DNA of 64,000 nt from Marsupella aquatica (Eukaryota > Marchantiophyta). Positions within the stretch are counted from its first letter, which is position 1. The number at the start of each line of letters is the position of its first letter. The stretch is taken from the NCBI GenBank assembly GCA_973895155.1, contig OZ316891.1:29140001-29204000 (forward strand). The letters run 5' to 3'. Below, piece by piece: positions 1 to 10,319 of the stretch. Under the pieces are notes generated by a model. It had not been told where the DNA came from. It made no database searches and was given only the letters and a program-made list of their open reading frames with translations. A program made the translations under genes and the position numbers.

Positions 1-955
1 ATGCTTAGGAATTTCTCCTAATTGACGGCTGCTCTGTGTGTGAGACTCGGGTTGTGGTTCGACAGCTGCTTGAATTCTCTGCTTCTCTCGAGATCTTGGA
101 CATTTGCTAGGTCGAAGAAGGCGAGGACGGTAGCTTCGTCTAGGGAGGCTGAAGGAGTCTGAACAGCATGAAGACTGGTCGTACTTGGCTGGTGGAGGGA
201 TTGCTCGAGGAAGCTTGATATGTTACCTAGTCTATCTGTGGTGTTCCATTATCCGTTGTGGAAAGTAAATTAGAAGTTCATGAGGGGATTCGGGAAACAA
301 TTGCAGAATCTCGCCCAAAATGAATCCAATGCGCACTGGTTTTGCCTTCGCTGGTTGTTCTGTTAGCACCTCGGCTCCAGCAACGTTAGCCTCCCTGTCC
401 GAAATGTTGATTTGCTTTTTTTGTTCTGACGGTTTTATTTCGGCAGTTACACAGGAATATGGTTATTTTCAATGTTGAGCACTATTTACTTTTATAAAAA
501 AACATTTATAAATTTAAGTAAAGAGAATATGGGTGAATGTTTTTAATCTCGCCCTTTGTATCAATAGATTTGGATGAATTACTTTTAATTACTTTTACAT
601 TATGTTTTGACGGCACGGCGTCCATAAAATTACACAAAAAGCGACGTAAACAAGATGGAGAGGAGTTTATTCGTTGCACAAACATGACCATTCTTGTTTG
701 TTGCGGTTGTTGCTGACATGGCACGCTATGGTGCCAGGAATTTTGGAAAGGACCTCTAGTGGGGTCCATAATTATTCCTCCAAGGATATAGCATAGCATA
801 ATAATGCCTTTGTACTAGTTCAGTTTATCTCTATGAGGTCTACAAGTTGCCTGAGTTATAGTCATATACTCTAGGAAGAACTAATCTTTAGTACTAATTT
901 TGTTATGATCTATATAAAATATGTACCGTGAACATCAGCGTAACATAATATTCCC
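1..955. other. Unannotated AT-rich flank
   Basis: No gene recognised. Short open frames on both strands show no domain, no good splice context and no start context. The sequence becomes strongly AT-rich from about 480 onwards. Confidence 0.5.
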
Positions 956-959
956 CTAT

Positions 960-1197
960 GCAAAATATAATCTTTTATGTTTCAGTACGATATTTACAAT
1001 TTTTAAAAATTCAAGGGTTTTTTTAATTCCTTGAAAAACTCTGTTATAATTTACAAAAGGATAAATTTTTATAGGAAAAAATAATGTTTTTACATTAACA
1101 AGGATTTTTTCTGTGAACAAAAATATTAAGAAGGGGTACAAGGGGGGTGTCTGTTCTCAGGGGGTTCACTTAATATAGTAAGAGTGAGGGCCCAGGG
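960..1197 (-). mobile_element. Partial element of the GGGCCC-ended TIR family
   Basis: The right edge reads AGTGAGGGCCCAGGG, the reverse complement of the left end of the complete element at 26910-27501. On the minus strand the next ~150 bases continue to resemble that element in order (a T-rich stretch around ATTTTT, then ATCCTTGTT). No left end or clean target-site duplication is visible. A copy of GGTACAAGGG on each side of positions 1146-1197 may be chance. It abuts the probable 5' LTR area of the chromovirus. Confidence 0.4.
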
Positions 1198-1600
1198 GGT
1201 ACAAGGGAGAACCCGAGTGGCACCCAAGGAAGGAGCTGTTATGGATAAACAATGGGTGTCGGCTCTGGTTCCGGCTTATAATAGTATTGGGAGGACCTTA
1301 TCATTGACCTACTTACTAATGTCTATCAAGCTTGAGCTAGGATGCTAGACTAGGGAGATCTAGATCCTAAGGGGTTACTTACCAAGACATTTGGTTGCTT
1401 GTGCAGACAGTGAGGACCGTAGAGTAGCGGTCATGTTGGAGAGCAAGTGCATGTGGCTTCATATGGGAGGGGCCGCAGACGTGCAAGGGGCATCAAGTGG
1501 CTTGCTCAAGGTATTTTGTGGAGGCGTTTGGGCACCAGGGGCAGATAGGCGTGGGTCAGTATTGGAATTGGTGAGGAGTTGGGTGGCAAGGTTCACCACT

Positions 1601-1614
1601 TGTAGTATCAGAGC
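1601..1614 (+). other. Primer-binding site of Ty3/gypsy element (tRNA-iMet type)
   Basis: The bases GTATCAGAGC at 1605-1614 match the usual plant retrotransposon primer-binding site TGGTATCAGAGC, complementary to the 3' end of initiator tRNA-Met. There is a small disruption at its 5' side. Its position, just upstream of gag, fits. The 5' LTR should end just before it, but I cannot find a matching 3' LTR downstream of 5885, so LTR borders are undefined. Confidence 0.6.
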
Positions 1615-1745
1615 AATTGTCGGCATTGACACCGGGCCGGAGTTGTGCTAGGTCGGAATCCAAAAATCTTAACGGATTTTTGCGGGGACTTAGTGCTTCA
1701 ACATGCCCGGTGGGTCGACTGCGGGCAGATTTGGTCGCTCGAGAC

Positions 1746-3540
1746 ATGGTGAAGAACACTCGGTCAAAGAGTGGCAAGAAGGCTCCTCCCGCCAAGGGAA
1801 GAGCATAGGTTCAAGAAGAACAAAAGGAAGACGGGTCGACTTCCCTATACGAGCGCTACAAGCAAACGGAGGAGGGTATGGCGGCCAAACCATTGACCGC
1901 TGCAGCAAACACGTCAAGTGCAAAGCGCTGTCAACTTAAAGGAAAGGAGGTGGCCGATCCTCTAGAGGACGAGTCAAGTGAGGACAACTCCGACTCAAAT
2001 GAAAGCAACAACGGTTCAAAGACTAAATCGAAGGAAGAGGGTCAGGACCCAAAAGAGGGGTTGATCCCAGCTTTAAGAGGGTTGGATGTGGAACCAGAGG
2101 ATGATGTCAAGCCGGACGTCATTGTGGATAATTTGACCAAGCAGAACCAGCCAGGGCGATGCGAGTGATGCCACAGCTCCGGGAGGTCATGGTGCCCACA
2201 AGCTAGTTGCAGGGGGTGTCACCAAAATCTGGGACCAAAATCCACAAGAGAACCTACGGACAAGCGGCCCGCAAAGGAAAGACGGTTGGAGGACCGTCCT
2301 CATACAACCCGCAAGGGCCCAGCTGCTAACAATGGTTTGGGTCCATTGACTCAAGACCAACGGCTTATTTATGAGCGGTTGGAACACAGCAAGAGGGCCC
2401 AAATTAAGTACTTACTAAGTCTGGGTAGTCAGAGCGCGACGCGTCCCGAGGGGGGAATGGTATTTGGACGGAGTATGTTCCAAGTGAACCAGTTACCGAC
2501 TCCTCCAACTTTCGACGGGGCCTATGAGCAAAGTGGACATAAGTTCCTGAGTTGGCTTTCCACGATGGAGATTCATCTCCAAGTGTGTGTTGAGCGGTTC
2601 ACTTGGGCTACCGCAACCGCTCCTTACCTGAAGGACTATGCCTTGACTTAGTACAAGTCTTTGAAGAAGTTGCGAGAGGACTCGTCCTTACCATTAACTT
2701 GGAAAAACCTGGTTGAGGGTCTCGGTGCTCATGTCACCACTAAGTACCCAAAGCGGCACGCGCAAAAATGTGTAACAAAAATGAGCTTTAGGGTTGATAT
2801 CCAAAAGTTCATCACTTATTACCAGAACTAGTTGGTGTGTATCCCGGCGGGGCAGGAGACCCTACATATGCAGCTTCACAACTTCCGCCATTGCTTCACA
2901 ACTCCCGCCATTGCTCAGGGAAAACTTACAAGAAAAGCATCATGAGTTTAAAATGATTTCAGACGCCTTCGACAAGGCCACTACGTCCCTAGGCCCTCAC
3001 TCCATGTAAAAGAAGTGGACCCCCCTTCGATCGGGCCCTTTTCATGTTTACCCCTTGTTATTTCTATTTTACCATTAAAAGTTCCCTTATTACCGGTAAT
3101 AATTATAATTATTAGTTCAAAATGAATAAAAACTACCCTTTGAGCGTTCGCACGTCCTCCACATATTAGTTAAGACTGAGAGCTCAGGGCACTACGTTCG
3201 TGAAGAACCGGCCGGACTTGGCAAAGGTGGGTGGCAAGGGATCCGAAGGGGAAGTTGGGAAAGCAAAAGGTCCCGGGAACAAGCGCAAGCAGCTTGAGGG
3301 GGTGGGGGCCGGTGGTTCGGATCCTAGCCTCAGCCCTAGAACGGAGAAGCAAAGTGCAACCGGAAGGCCAACAACTTTAAGAAAGGAACCTCATCGGCGT
3401 AGAAAGCAAAAAAAACAGGCGCTCACTGAGAAGAGGCAAACTGAAGGTTCTTGCTACACATGTGGCGCCATGGGCCATCAAAGTAAGGATTGTCCCATGA
3501 AAGATGGCAAGTCAAGCGGAGTTGGGGGTAGAAGGGCGTT
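1746..3540 (+). pseudogene. gag of a decayed Ty3/gypsy chromovirus
   Basis: Remnant gag gene. It opens with a basic K/R/S-rich stretch at 1746, then an acidic S/E/D-rich stretch (1950-2110), then capsid-like sequence (2430-3000). A CCHC zinc knuckle (C-x2-C-x4-H-x4-C) lies at 3452-3493 after a K/R-rich linker. The frame is broken several times (stop near 2168, stop at 2649-2651, frame changes). A 200-bp inverted-repeat element sits at 2987-3186. Across it the gag frame resumes in phase once the insert and one duplicated target are ignored, so that insertion hit an intact gag and the other damage is separate. Zinc-knuckle gag is typical of this superfamily; no function is expected now. Confidence 0.8.
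2987..3186 (+). mobile_element. 200-bp TIR element inserted in gag, 11-bp TSD
   Basis: It begins CCCTAGGCCCTCACTCC and ends GAGAGCTCA. It is flanked by an 11-bp direct repeat with one mismatch: GGCCACTACGT at 2976-2986 and GGGCACTACGT at 3187-3197. The internal part contains an AT-rich inverted core around AATAATTATAATTATT. An inverted copy, roughly 90% alike by eye, lies at 3652-3848, and relatives sharing the GGGCCC end lie at 26910-27501 and 960-1197. A 9-11 bp TSD points to a Mutator-like transposase as the mobilising source (inference). Confidence 0.75.
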
Positions 3541-3651
3541 AAGGTAAGTATCGCTCTAACTGGACCCTTAGTAGTTGACGAGGTCCCTATAGGGGATATT
3601 CCTGCCGGAGAGAAGGTGTTGTTGCAAGAGAAAATACCTAAGGTTAACGAC

Positions 3652-3848
3652 ATACCTCAGTCTTAACTAATACGTGGAGGACGTGCGAACACTCAAACGA
3701 CAGTCTTTATTCATTTTGAACTAATAATTATAATTATTATCGATAATAAGGGAACTTCTTATAGTAAAATGGAAATAACAAGGGGTCAACAAGAAGAGAG
3801 CTTGATTGCAGGGGGTCCACTTCTTTTACACGGAGTGAGGGCCCAAGG
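3652..3848 (-). mobile_element. Second copy of the 200-bp TIR element, inverted
   Basis: Reads as the reverse complement of the copy at 2987-3186 along its full length, ending CGGAGTGAGGGCCCA. It separates the gag zinc-knuckle segment from the surviving reverse-transcriptase segment. Protease and the first part of reverse transcriptase are missing at this junction, so one flank was probably lost by deletion and no clean TSD can be read. The two copies face each other around a 465-bp gag segment and could form a hairpin. Confidence 0.7.
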
Positions 3849-3853
3849 AGGAA

Positions 3854-5130
3854 CATGAGCAGTTGCTGAGGGAAGTATTCTCTCCCCTTTGTAAGGCTCG
3901 TCTCTTTGCTAAACCTAGCAAGACTTGCGAGTTTGCAATGATTGAGATTCAATTCCTCTGCCATACCTTTACCCCGCAGGGGATAACACCTAGTCAGGAC
4001 AAGCTTAAAGAGATCAAAGAATGGGAACGTTTGTCCAGTGTAAGGCAAATTAGAGCCTTCTTAGGATTTATGGGGTTCTATCGGAGATACATTCAGAAAG
4101 ACTATGCGAGGATCGCGAGGCCCCTAAATGCACTAACAACAAAAAACAAAGTGTTTGTGTGGACACAGTATTGCGAGATAGCATTCCTAGAATTTAAGCG
4201 GCTCATGATAACGCCGCTGGTTCTAAAGCTACCTAAGATGGGGAAGTTGGTCAAGATTTGGACACACGCAGGTGATTATACCACTGGCGCCTAACTACAC
4301 CAAGACGGGTGTCCTGTGGCCTTTGAGTCATGTAAGTTGCAAAATCATTGGATCACGCCAGAAAGAGAAATGTATGTGATGATCTATGCATTGAAGAAAA
4401 GGGAGATTTACCTTAAGAACAATCCCAAGCTGGTAATACACACAGATAGCTCGCCAGTTGGGTACTTCAGTTCTAAGCCAAGGCTGAACTCCAAGGAAAT
4501 GAGCTGGCAGATGTTCTTGGCGGATTTCAATTTTGAAGTCCGTCACGTTCTTGGGAAGACAAACACGGTAGCTGACACGTTATTACATAGGGACCACCAT
4601 TGTGTCAATGGGATCATGATGCTCGAATCTGAGTGGCCAAAGGTTCTGGCTGAGGCGTATGGGGATGACAGGTTAGCCAAGGAATGGCAAAGCAATGGGG
4701 GTAGCCAAGGCAAGTTAAGGCATGTTCATTGGGGTTGGATACCATGCATAATGTCCAGTTATGGCAATACGAGCAGCTCAGGCGTGTGTACATCCCAAAG
4801 TCTCTAAGACTGGAGGTTCTGCAAAAGTACCACGACTTGCCCTGGGGAGGGCATGGCGGACAAGTTGCTACGTATTGCAGCATGTCATGAGATGTGTATT
4901 GGCCGGATGTGAAGCAATCGGTCCTTTGCCATGTGCAAAGTTGTTACTCGTGCCAAAATAACCGAACGGTCTATAGGGCAAAAGGAGGACTTCTACAACC
5001 CTTACCAGTAGCCGCGGCTCCATGGGAGTCCATCTCTATGGACTTCATTGTGGGGTCGGACAAGTTCACGGGCCACTTCTGAAAGGCGTTGTTCCGGTTA
5101 TCCGGAACAAACCTTACTAGGGGATCAACG
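3854..5130 (+). pseudogene. pol remnant: RT thumb, RNase H, integrase zinc finger
   Basis: Broken pol gene. 3854-4290 encodes the end of reverse transcriptase including the typical FLGFMGFYRRYI block. 4316-4610 encodes RNase H sequence with a YALKK block and HTDSSP. A stop separates these two parts at about 4292. 4790-4970 encodes the HHCC zinc finger of integrase (Y-H, G-G-H-G-G, then C-H-x-C-x-x-C) with a stop inside it, followed by a WESISMDFIVG block that starts the catalytic core. Most of the integrase core after about 5080 is deleted: the text jumps to HHETDGQTK near 5135. Protease and the RT active-site region are absent. Order and motifs are those of Ty3/gypsy pol. Confidence 0.85.
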
Positions 5131-5139
5131 TATCATCAT

Positions 5140-5885
5140 GAGACAGACGGCCAAACTAAATAGGTGAATGGTATTGTGGGCGACTATTTGCGTCATTTTG
5201 TGACGGCCAATCAAAAGGATTGGGCAAAGCACTTAACTATGGCAAAGTTTAGGTATAACTCGACCAAGCATTCGGCAACGAGGTTTGCGCCATTTGTGTT
5301 GGCCATAGGGAGGACGCCAAGGGAGCCCTCCTGGTTCATAAATCCGGAAGCTTGGCGGACGGAAAGCAAGGTTCCTTCTACTGACAATTTTATTCGAGAG
5401 CGACGCCTAGTTGTGGAAGTGGCTACCAAAGGTATGACCCTTGCCCAAAGTTGGTACAAGGAGCAAGGGGATAAACATCAACGCCAGGTAAGCTTTGAAA
5501 GTGGGGAGAGTGTCTGGTTGCAGTTGAGACCTGAGCAATATCACGGGAACATAAGTAGCTTCCATATATGTGGGGCCCTATCGCATCATACGATGGGCCC
5601 ACAACAAATAATCCTGTTTTGGTGGTGTTGGAGACACCCAAGGAAATGGGCGTAGGCAAAAGCTACCATGTTAGCCGACTCAGGAAATTTGTCAAAGATA
5701 CTGATCCCAACCGAGATCAGGTCTTGCGTCCGGACGCCATGCTGGTGGAGGACGCTGAGGAATTTGAGGTGGAGGCAATTATGGACCACCGTTACCAACG
5801 CAAACTAGGAAGACAAATCTTAGAGTATTTGGTGAAGTGGGCTGGCTATGACCAGGCCGAAAGTACTTGGGAACCGGAATAAAAT
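5140..5885 (+). pseudogene. integrase C-terminus with chromodomain
   Basis: 5164-5490 encodes the integrase C-terminal part (NGIVGDYLRHF, then a run resembling the usual FAYNSTKHSATGMSPF block). 5490-5640 is frame-shifted linker. 5640-5880 encodes a GKSYHVSRLRKF block followed by a chromodomain (aromatic-rich EYLVKWAGY and STWEPE). The terminal chromodomain places the element in the chromovirus branch; in that family the domain guides integration to heterochromatin. Stop codons upstream (5161-5163) and frame changes show it is dead. Confidence 0.85.
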
Positions 5886-6390
5886 ATGGGTAATGCCCCG
5901 GAGATCCTTGGTGAAGCTATCGTAAGCAAAGCGACCTACCGCCGTTGTGAACTGGTATAGGCAGTTGTGGCTACCGTTGTATCCTAGTTTCACTCCTCGG
6001 CCTCTTAAGAATAAAGTTGGATTGTGTGGGCGCTAGAGGTTGTTGGGCGGCCAATTTGCTTTTTGCGAGTGAAAGTTGAGTTGTATCCTGGAATAAACCC
6101 CAGCTACTTTTCAGGGAATTGCTTTGATTATGTCCTCGATCGATTATTTCTTTTCAGGGAAGTGCATTGGAATGGCCATCAGCTTTGCTTTGGATGGAGA
6201 GACACTGAACTGCCCCACCATTTTGTAAAGCCCCCCTGATGTGCAGTAGTACTGAATTTAAACGATGTGGCACTTCTCCTTGACCACTGAAAATCTTACT
6301 CGCCTTTGAGTGCATGCCTCAAATAGGGCGTCTCAAAACTAGTTGATAAATAATTGCCCACTAGAAAATATGACATTAGTCTGTAAAAAT
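5886..6390. other. Region expected to hold the 3' LTR; not recognisable
   Basis: A 3' LTR should follow the chromodomain. I see no stretch here matching 1200-1600, so the LTR is deleted, diverged beyond visual recognition, or the element is truncated. Confidence 0.4.
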
Positions 6391-6665
6391 TTATGGACTG
6401 CCTAAAATGGCAGTGGATAACTGGTACTGATGTATGCTAACATCTTCCTACAGAGGCAGATGGTAACCGCCAAGCCCGATGTTTTGAGATGCCCTTGAGC
6501 TGTGAGCTGAAACCACTTGAGTGGGCCATAAACTTTTATGGATTTCCTAAAATGGCAGTCAATGACTCTTACCCATGTATGTTAACATCTTCCAGATGGT
6601 GACCACCAAACCGGATGTTTGAGACGCCCTAGTAGTGTGAGATGAAAAACCACTTGAGTGGGCCT
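6391..6665. repeat. Two tandem ~140-bp units
   Basis: Unit 1 (6391-6533) and unit 2 (6536-6665) share in order TTTATGGA, CCTAAAATGGCAGT, ATGTATG-TAACATCTTCC, AGATGGT-ACC, GATGTTT-GAGA and AACCACTTGAGTGGGCC. Divergence is moderate, so the duplication is old. Confidence 0.75.
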
Positions 6666-6947
6666 GGTAGTAAGCTCAAGTGGCTAGGGGTGACTTATGA
6701 GTCGGCCTGGTACCTTAGTGGTAATTAAGTTGGAGCAAAAATAATCAAATGCAAATTTGGGGGGCCCTGAGCAGAAATGTGATGTCCTAAAAACGATGGG
6801 ATGAAAACATATGCCTACAGTTATGGGGAATGGCCAGGAAATGAACTCTAGACCTGGCAGGACTTAGTTTGGCACTGAATGTTTCAGTAGATTGGTCCTG
6901 TGTGTCGTCCAAGAGTCCTTTGTGTATATAACACTGAGGAGCTAAAA

Positions 6948-7375
6948 GTGGGGAAAAATTATCCTACCCTGATCCCAAATCTGGAAACTGGAACAAGACA
7001 CGGTAAAGGGGGAAAACTGGAGGAGCAAAAAGTGGTGAAAAAGATCTCAACCCTAAACCAAAACCGGGAAACAGGAAAAAGGGAAAATATCCCTACCCTG
7101 ATCCCAAACCGGGAAAAAGGAACAAGACCCGATAAAGGGGAAAATCCAGGAGGAGCAAAAAGTAGGGAAAAATATCTCAACCCTAAACCAAAACCGGGAA
7201 TAAAAATAAGGTGAACAAGAAAAAGACCCAATAAAGGGGAGAAAATAAATAGAAAGCACATTGACAGCAAAGAGTCCCAATAAATGGAAGAAAACAATTA
7301 GAAAGCAAACTGACAACAACAAGACCCAATTAAGGGGGAAACCAATTAGAAAGCACACTGACAACAAAGAGACAC
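6948..7375. repeat. Purine-rich tandem repeats (2 x ~125 bp, then 3 x ~50 bp)
   Basis: Two units beginning near 6948 and 7081 share AATATCCCTACCCTGATCCC, AACAAGACCCG-TAAAGGGG and TCTCAACCCTAAACCAAAAC. They are followed from 7218 by three shorter units built on AAGACCCAATAAAGGGG and TAGAAAGCACACTGACAACA. The plus strand is strongly A+G rich. An open frame of 104 codons at 6900-7214 is a by-product of the repeat periodicity. Confidence 0.75.
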
Positions 7376-7599
7376 TAGGGCAAGTCCATGTCAGGGCTTG
7401 AGTTTCATCCTTTGCATAAAAAAGAATCAAGTCCTAACTTTTCAGGGCTTGACAGGGTCCTTCGTGAGTTCTTGTAAAATGGAGTCCAGTATTTAAGTTC
7501 TTCGGACAAAATGGAGTAAATTTTTATTTTATTAAACTTGTCCTTTAGTCCTTCATGAAGAAAGAGTCTAGTACTTTAGTCTACCAAAAGGAACTGAGT

Positions 7600-7886
7600 C
7601 AGCTTATTTTTTAAGGTTTTTTTATTTTTAGCGAGTGTGGCTAATGTTTGCTTCTATAAGGGAGGAGATTCTAGGAATATTCTCTATCAAATTTTACTCA
7701 ATTAAATAGTGAGGGTCAGATATCCCCAGATTTAATGAGAACCATTAGATTCTGGCTAATGGGGTCCATGATTTGGTGGAAGAGTGGCTAATGGTGTCAA
7801 AAAATGTAGGGAATATTAGCCAAAGGTAGCCAAAGTTTTTTGGGGAGGTGGAATTTGGCTAAAATTCACATTTAAAAAATAGGCTG
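7600..7886 (+). mobile_element. hAT-type MITE copy 1 (287 bp, perfect 8-bp TSD)
   Basis: Flanked by AACTGAGT at 7592-7599 and again at 7887-7894, a perfect 8-bp direct repeat. The element opens CAGCTTATTTTTTAAGG and ends AAAAAATAGGCTG. Internally it aligns by eye with the elements at 21861-22128 (reverse) and 51141-51436: shared blocks include AGATTTAA, AGATTCTGGCTAATGG and a terminal GAGGTGGAAT-TGGCTAA. An 8-bp TSD and CAG/CTG ends are characteristic of the hAT superfamily. There is no coding capacity. Confidence 0.85.
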
Positions 7887-7894
7887 AACTGAGT

Positions 7895-9830
7895 CCTTCA
7901 TGCAAATAGGAGTCCAGTACTTTAGCCCTTTTTTGGCATTTTGGTTGACCCCCCGTGAATGTGTCTTTTGCCTGAGGGATCCTGTCTCCCGGTTGGGCGC
8001 CCTTTTTTTTTAGGCAGTTTGAAATATACTTTATACAACAAGGATTAATTAAAGTCCATTTCAGGGCTCGAGTCCTTCATGCAACAAGGAATTCAGTGCT
8101 TTTGAGTACATAGATCCTCAGTGATTTACAACGATTGTCAATATCAATGCATATTAATGTCAAAATCCGTATGACTTGTGATATGGCTGCCCGCAGCCAT
8201 TGCCTGAGAGCAGAACAAATATAATTACAATTAAAAGAGCCTTATTAGCTGTGCAACATACATTGCGGGTAGTCAAGCAGACTTGGGCCAGCAGGACAGT
8301 ATTTTGAATTCTCCCTGGCACATTTTTTTTTTTTTGAGACAAAATCCACCCAAAAATGGGGATTCATCAACTTTGACACTTAGAAACAATTTAAGTTCAC
8401 ATTTTTTTGCGGGCAACCAACTGGATGGTTGCAGGCAGGGAGCATGCGAGGTTCATTAATGAGCCTTGATATTGTCATTAGCCTTGAATCCTCAATGACA
8501 TGAATCCTCAGTTGCATTTAAGGACTTCATTGATTAGGACCTAAAAAGCATATGTGAGATCAAAGCTGGATATGGATACAGCAGCATGCAAGGCCATGAA
8601 TTCGATGCAATCATTAGAAGCAAAGCCGAAACAGCTCTTTACAATGTCACTTGTGGGCACCATACCTGAGTAGTCATCATTGCCAGGCGCTTGACTCTCT
8701 CTCACAGTAATTAAGGCCACTCACATGCTATCGGCCCTTCACAAAGCTGCCCTGAAAGTGCTATATGCCATCGTCAGAATTGATGATACTGCCATGCCAT
8801 TTCCCCGTCGTTAGGCAGGTCTTATGGGCACCCAAGGGCAAGGGCCAGACACGTTCCGGCCCTTGTAGGTCCCGACCTTTGTTTGGCTAAGAAAACAAAA
8901 AAGCATTGCTTTACAGAAGATGTTGTGCACAAGGCCGTTGGTGTATGTACTGTCCACCAAAACACTCACCTGCTCCTTCTTCCTGGTATCCACCTGCAAA
9001 CGGCCCCGGCCTTGCAGACTCCGCCCTGCATAATTAACACTTTTAAACAGGAGAGAAATCGTCGTAGCTTTGAGTTGGGCACAAAGAGCACATTGTGTTT
9101 TGAAAGGGCAGAAGCAGCAGGACAAGCATTCAGCAATCAAACCATCTGCAATCGAACCAGGTCAAGGAGGATTGAGGTAAGTTTATAGAATCTTGCCAAT
9201 GCTGCAGGAGTTACGTACTAGCTGTTTGGGAGAGCTCCTCGTTCCTACCTTCTCGCTGGTAGATTCAGTTGAAGTTCGTTATAGAATCTGCGCTCTGCAA
9301 TTGAGGTCAGTATACAATTAAGAGATCGGTGAACATTGCTGGCAGTACTGCAGCGCGCAAAGGAAAGACAATTGGAACTTGCTTGCTGCTGAATTTCGTC
9401 CCTCCATACAAGAAGAGCAACCGACGGTTCGTAGGGACATTTCTCAATGAAAATTAACGCTGCGCTAATTCACACTATGCACATCATCAGCGCTCCACAA
9501 TGTGTTCACCTTTCGTTCATTCGATCTGGCTAGACTCATGCAGTCCTTAATAGCTGCCCATAATGATTTGTAGAACGTACTTCTGTACCTTTTCACTGAT
9601 TTGCAGATACACCGTGTTCGCTCAGATTACACAGTGGAATTTCCCTAGTAGCAAGGAAAAGACATTGGATGACGGTGTTGGCACGAAGCGCAATACTTGT
9701 CCCCTTAAACTGTTTTCACTAATTCAACTTGGGTACAATCGTGAGAGGTACTTGTACATTTGTAGTTACTTGTTTTAGTCCAAATGAACCTAGAACTAAT
9801 ACGAGTTTAGCTTAATATGTCTGAATTTGC
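7895..9830. other. No gene recognised
   Basis: Contains interspersed short repeats of the phrase TCCTTCATG-A-AA-GGA-TCCAGT-CTTT (about 7550, 7900 and 8070), also seen upstream of the hAT-type MITE. Open frames around 8811-9188 show no domain and start at non-ATG codons. Confidence 0.4.
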
Positions 9831-9836
9831 ATCTCA

Positions 9837-9945
9837 TTCTAGTCTAACCAAACCTGTAAGTACAAAAGAATTTCACTTTTAAGTACATTTGTATTCTAGT
9901 CTAACCGGGCCTGTAAATACAAAAGAGTTATTTGTATCTTATGTT
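9837..9945. repeat. Two tandem ~57-bp units
   Basis: Both units start TCTAGTCTAACC and continue CCTGTAA-TACAAAAGA; they are followed by AT-rich spacers ending TTTGTAT. Confidence 0.6.
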
Positions 9946-10042
9946 AGTCTTTGGTTCTCCAATGGTGTATGTAAGTTGTCAATCTGCTGAGGAAGTACTT
10001 ACTTCCAAAATATAATTGATTGGGCTTTCAAATTCCTTTCAG

Positions 10043-10310
10043 AGCAAAGATCGCGCCATAGCGAGCAAAGGTCATTCAAAGGATGTTGCGAATAAGGATT
10101 TGATGAAGTTAAAGGATGCAAAAGAGTACTTGACTCAAGTCTTTGTTTTGTCAAGAGCTTTAGCCAGCGTTGCATGCTGAGATATCAAATTTGAATGCCT
10201 TACGTAGAGAGACCAAGCAACTGAAAGAGGAGAATTAAGCTTGATTGAAAGCAGAAATCAGTATTAAGGCTAATGGTGACAATAAGACATTGGAAAACAT
10301 GCAGCTAGTA
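10043..10310 (+). pseudogene. Fragment of a coiled-coil gene (unidentified)
   Basis: After a pyrimidine-rich CCTTTCAG (possible splice acceptor ending 10042) the plus strand encodes a charged stretch in one frame (SKDRAIASKGHSKDVANKD and on to about 10170). It then shifts frame into a heptad-like stretch containing EISNLNALRRETKQLKEEN, with two stops just after. The composition is that of a coiled coil. I cannot name the parent gene; it is on the opposite strand to the CCDC13-like gene and does not obviously copy it. Best read as a decayed gene fragment. Confidence 0.35.
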
Positions 10311-10319
10311 TGAGGTTCT

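Noticed and set aside
1133-1208. GGGGTACAAGGG repeated on both sides of 52 bp as a possible TSD
   Set aside because: Similarity to the 592-bp element at 26910 extends beyond the 52 bp, so the repeat is probably coincidental or internal.
1200-1600. 5' LTR of the chromovirus
   Set aside because: Position before the primer-binding site fits, but no matching copy exists after 5885 and no TG...CA border could be fixed.
6900-7430. Open frames of 104-125 codons on both strands
   Set aside because: They follow the purine-rich tandem repeat; periodic DNA keeps frames open without being a gene.
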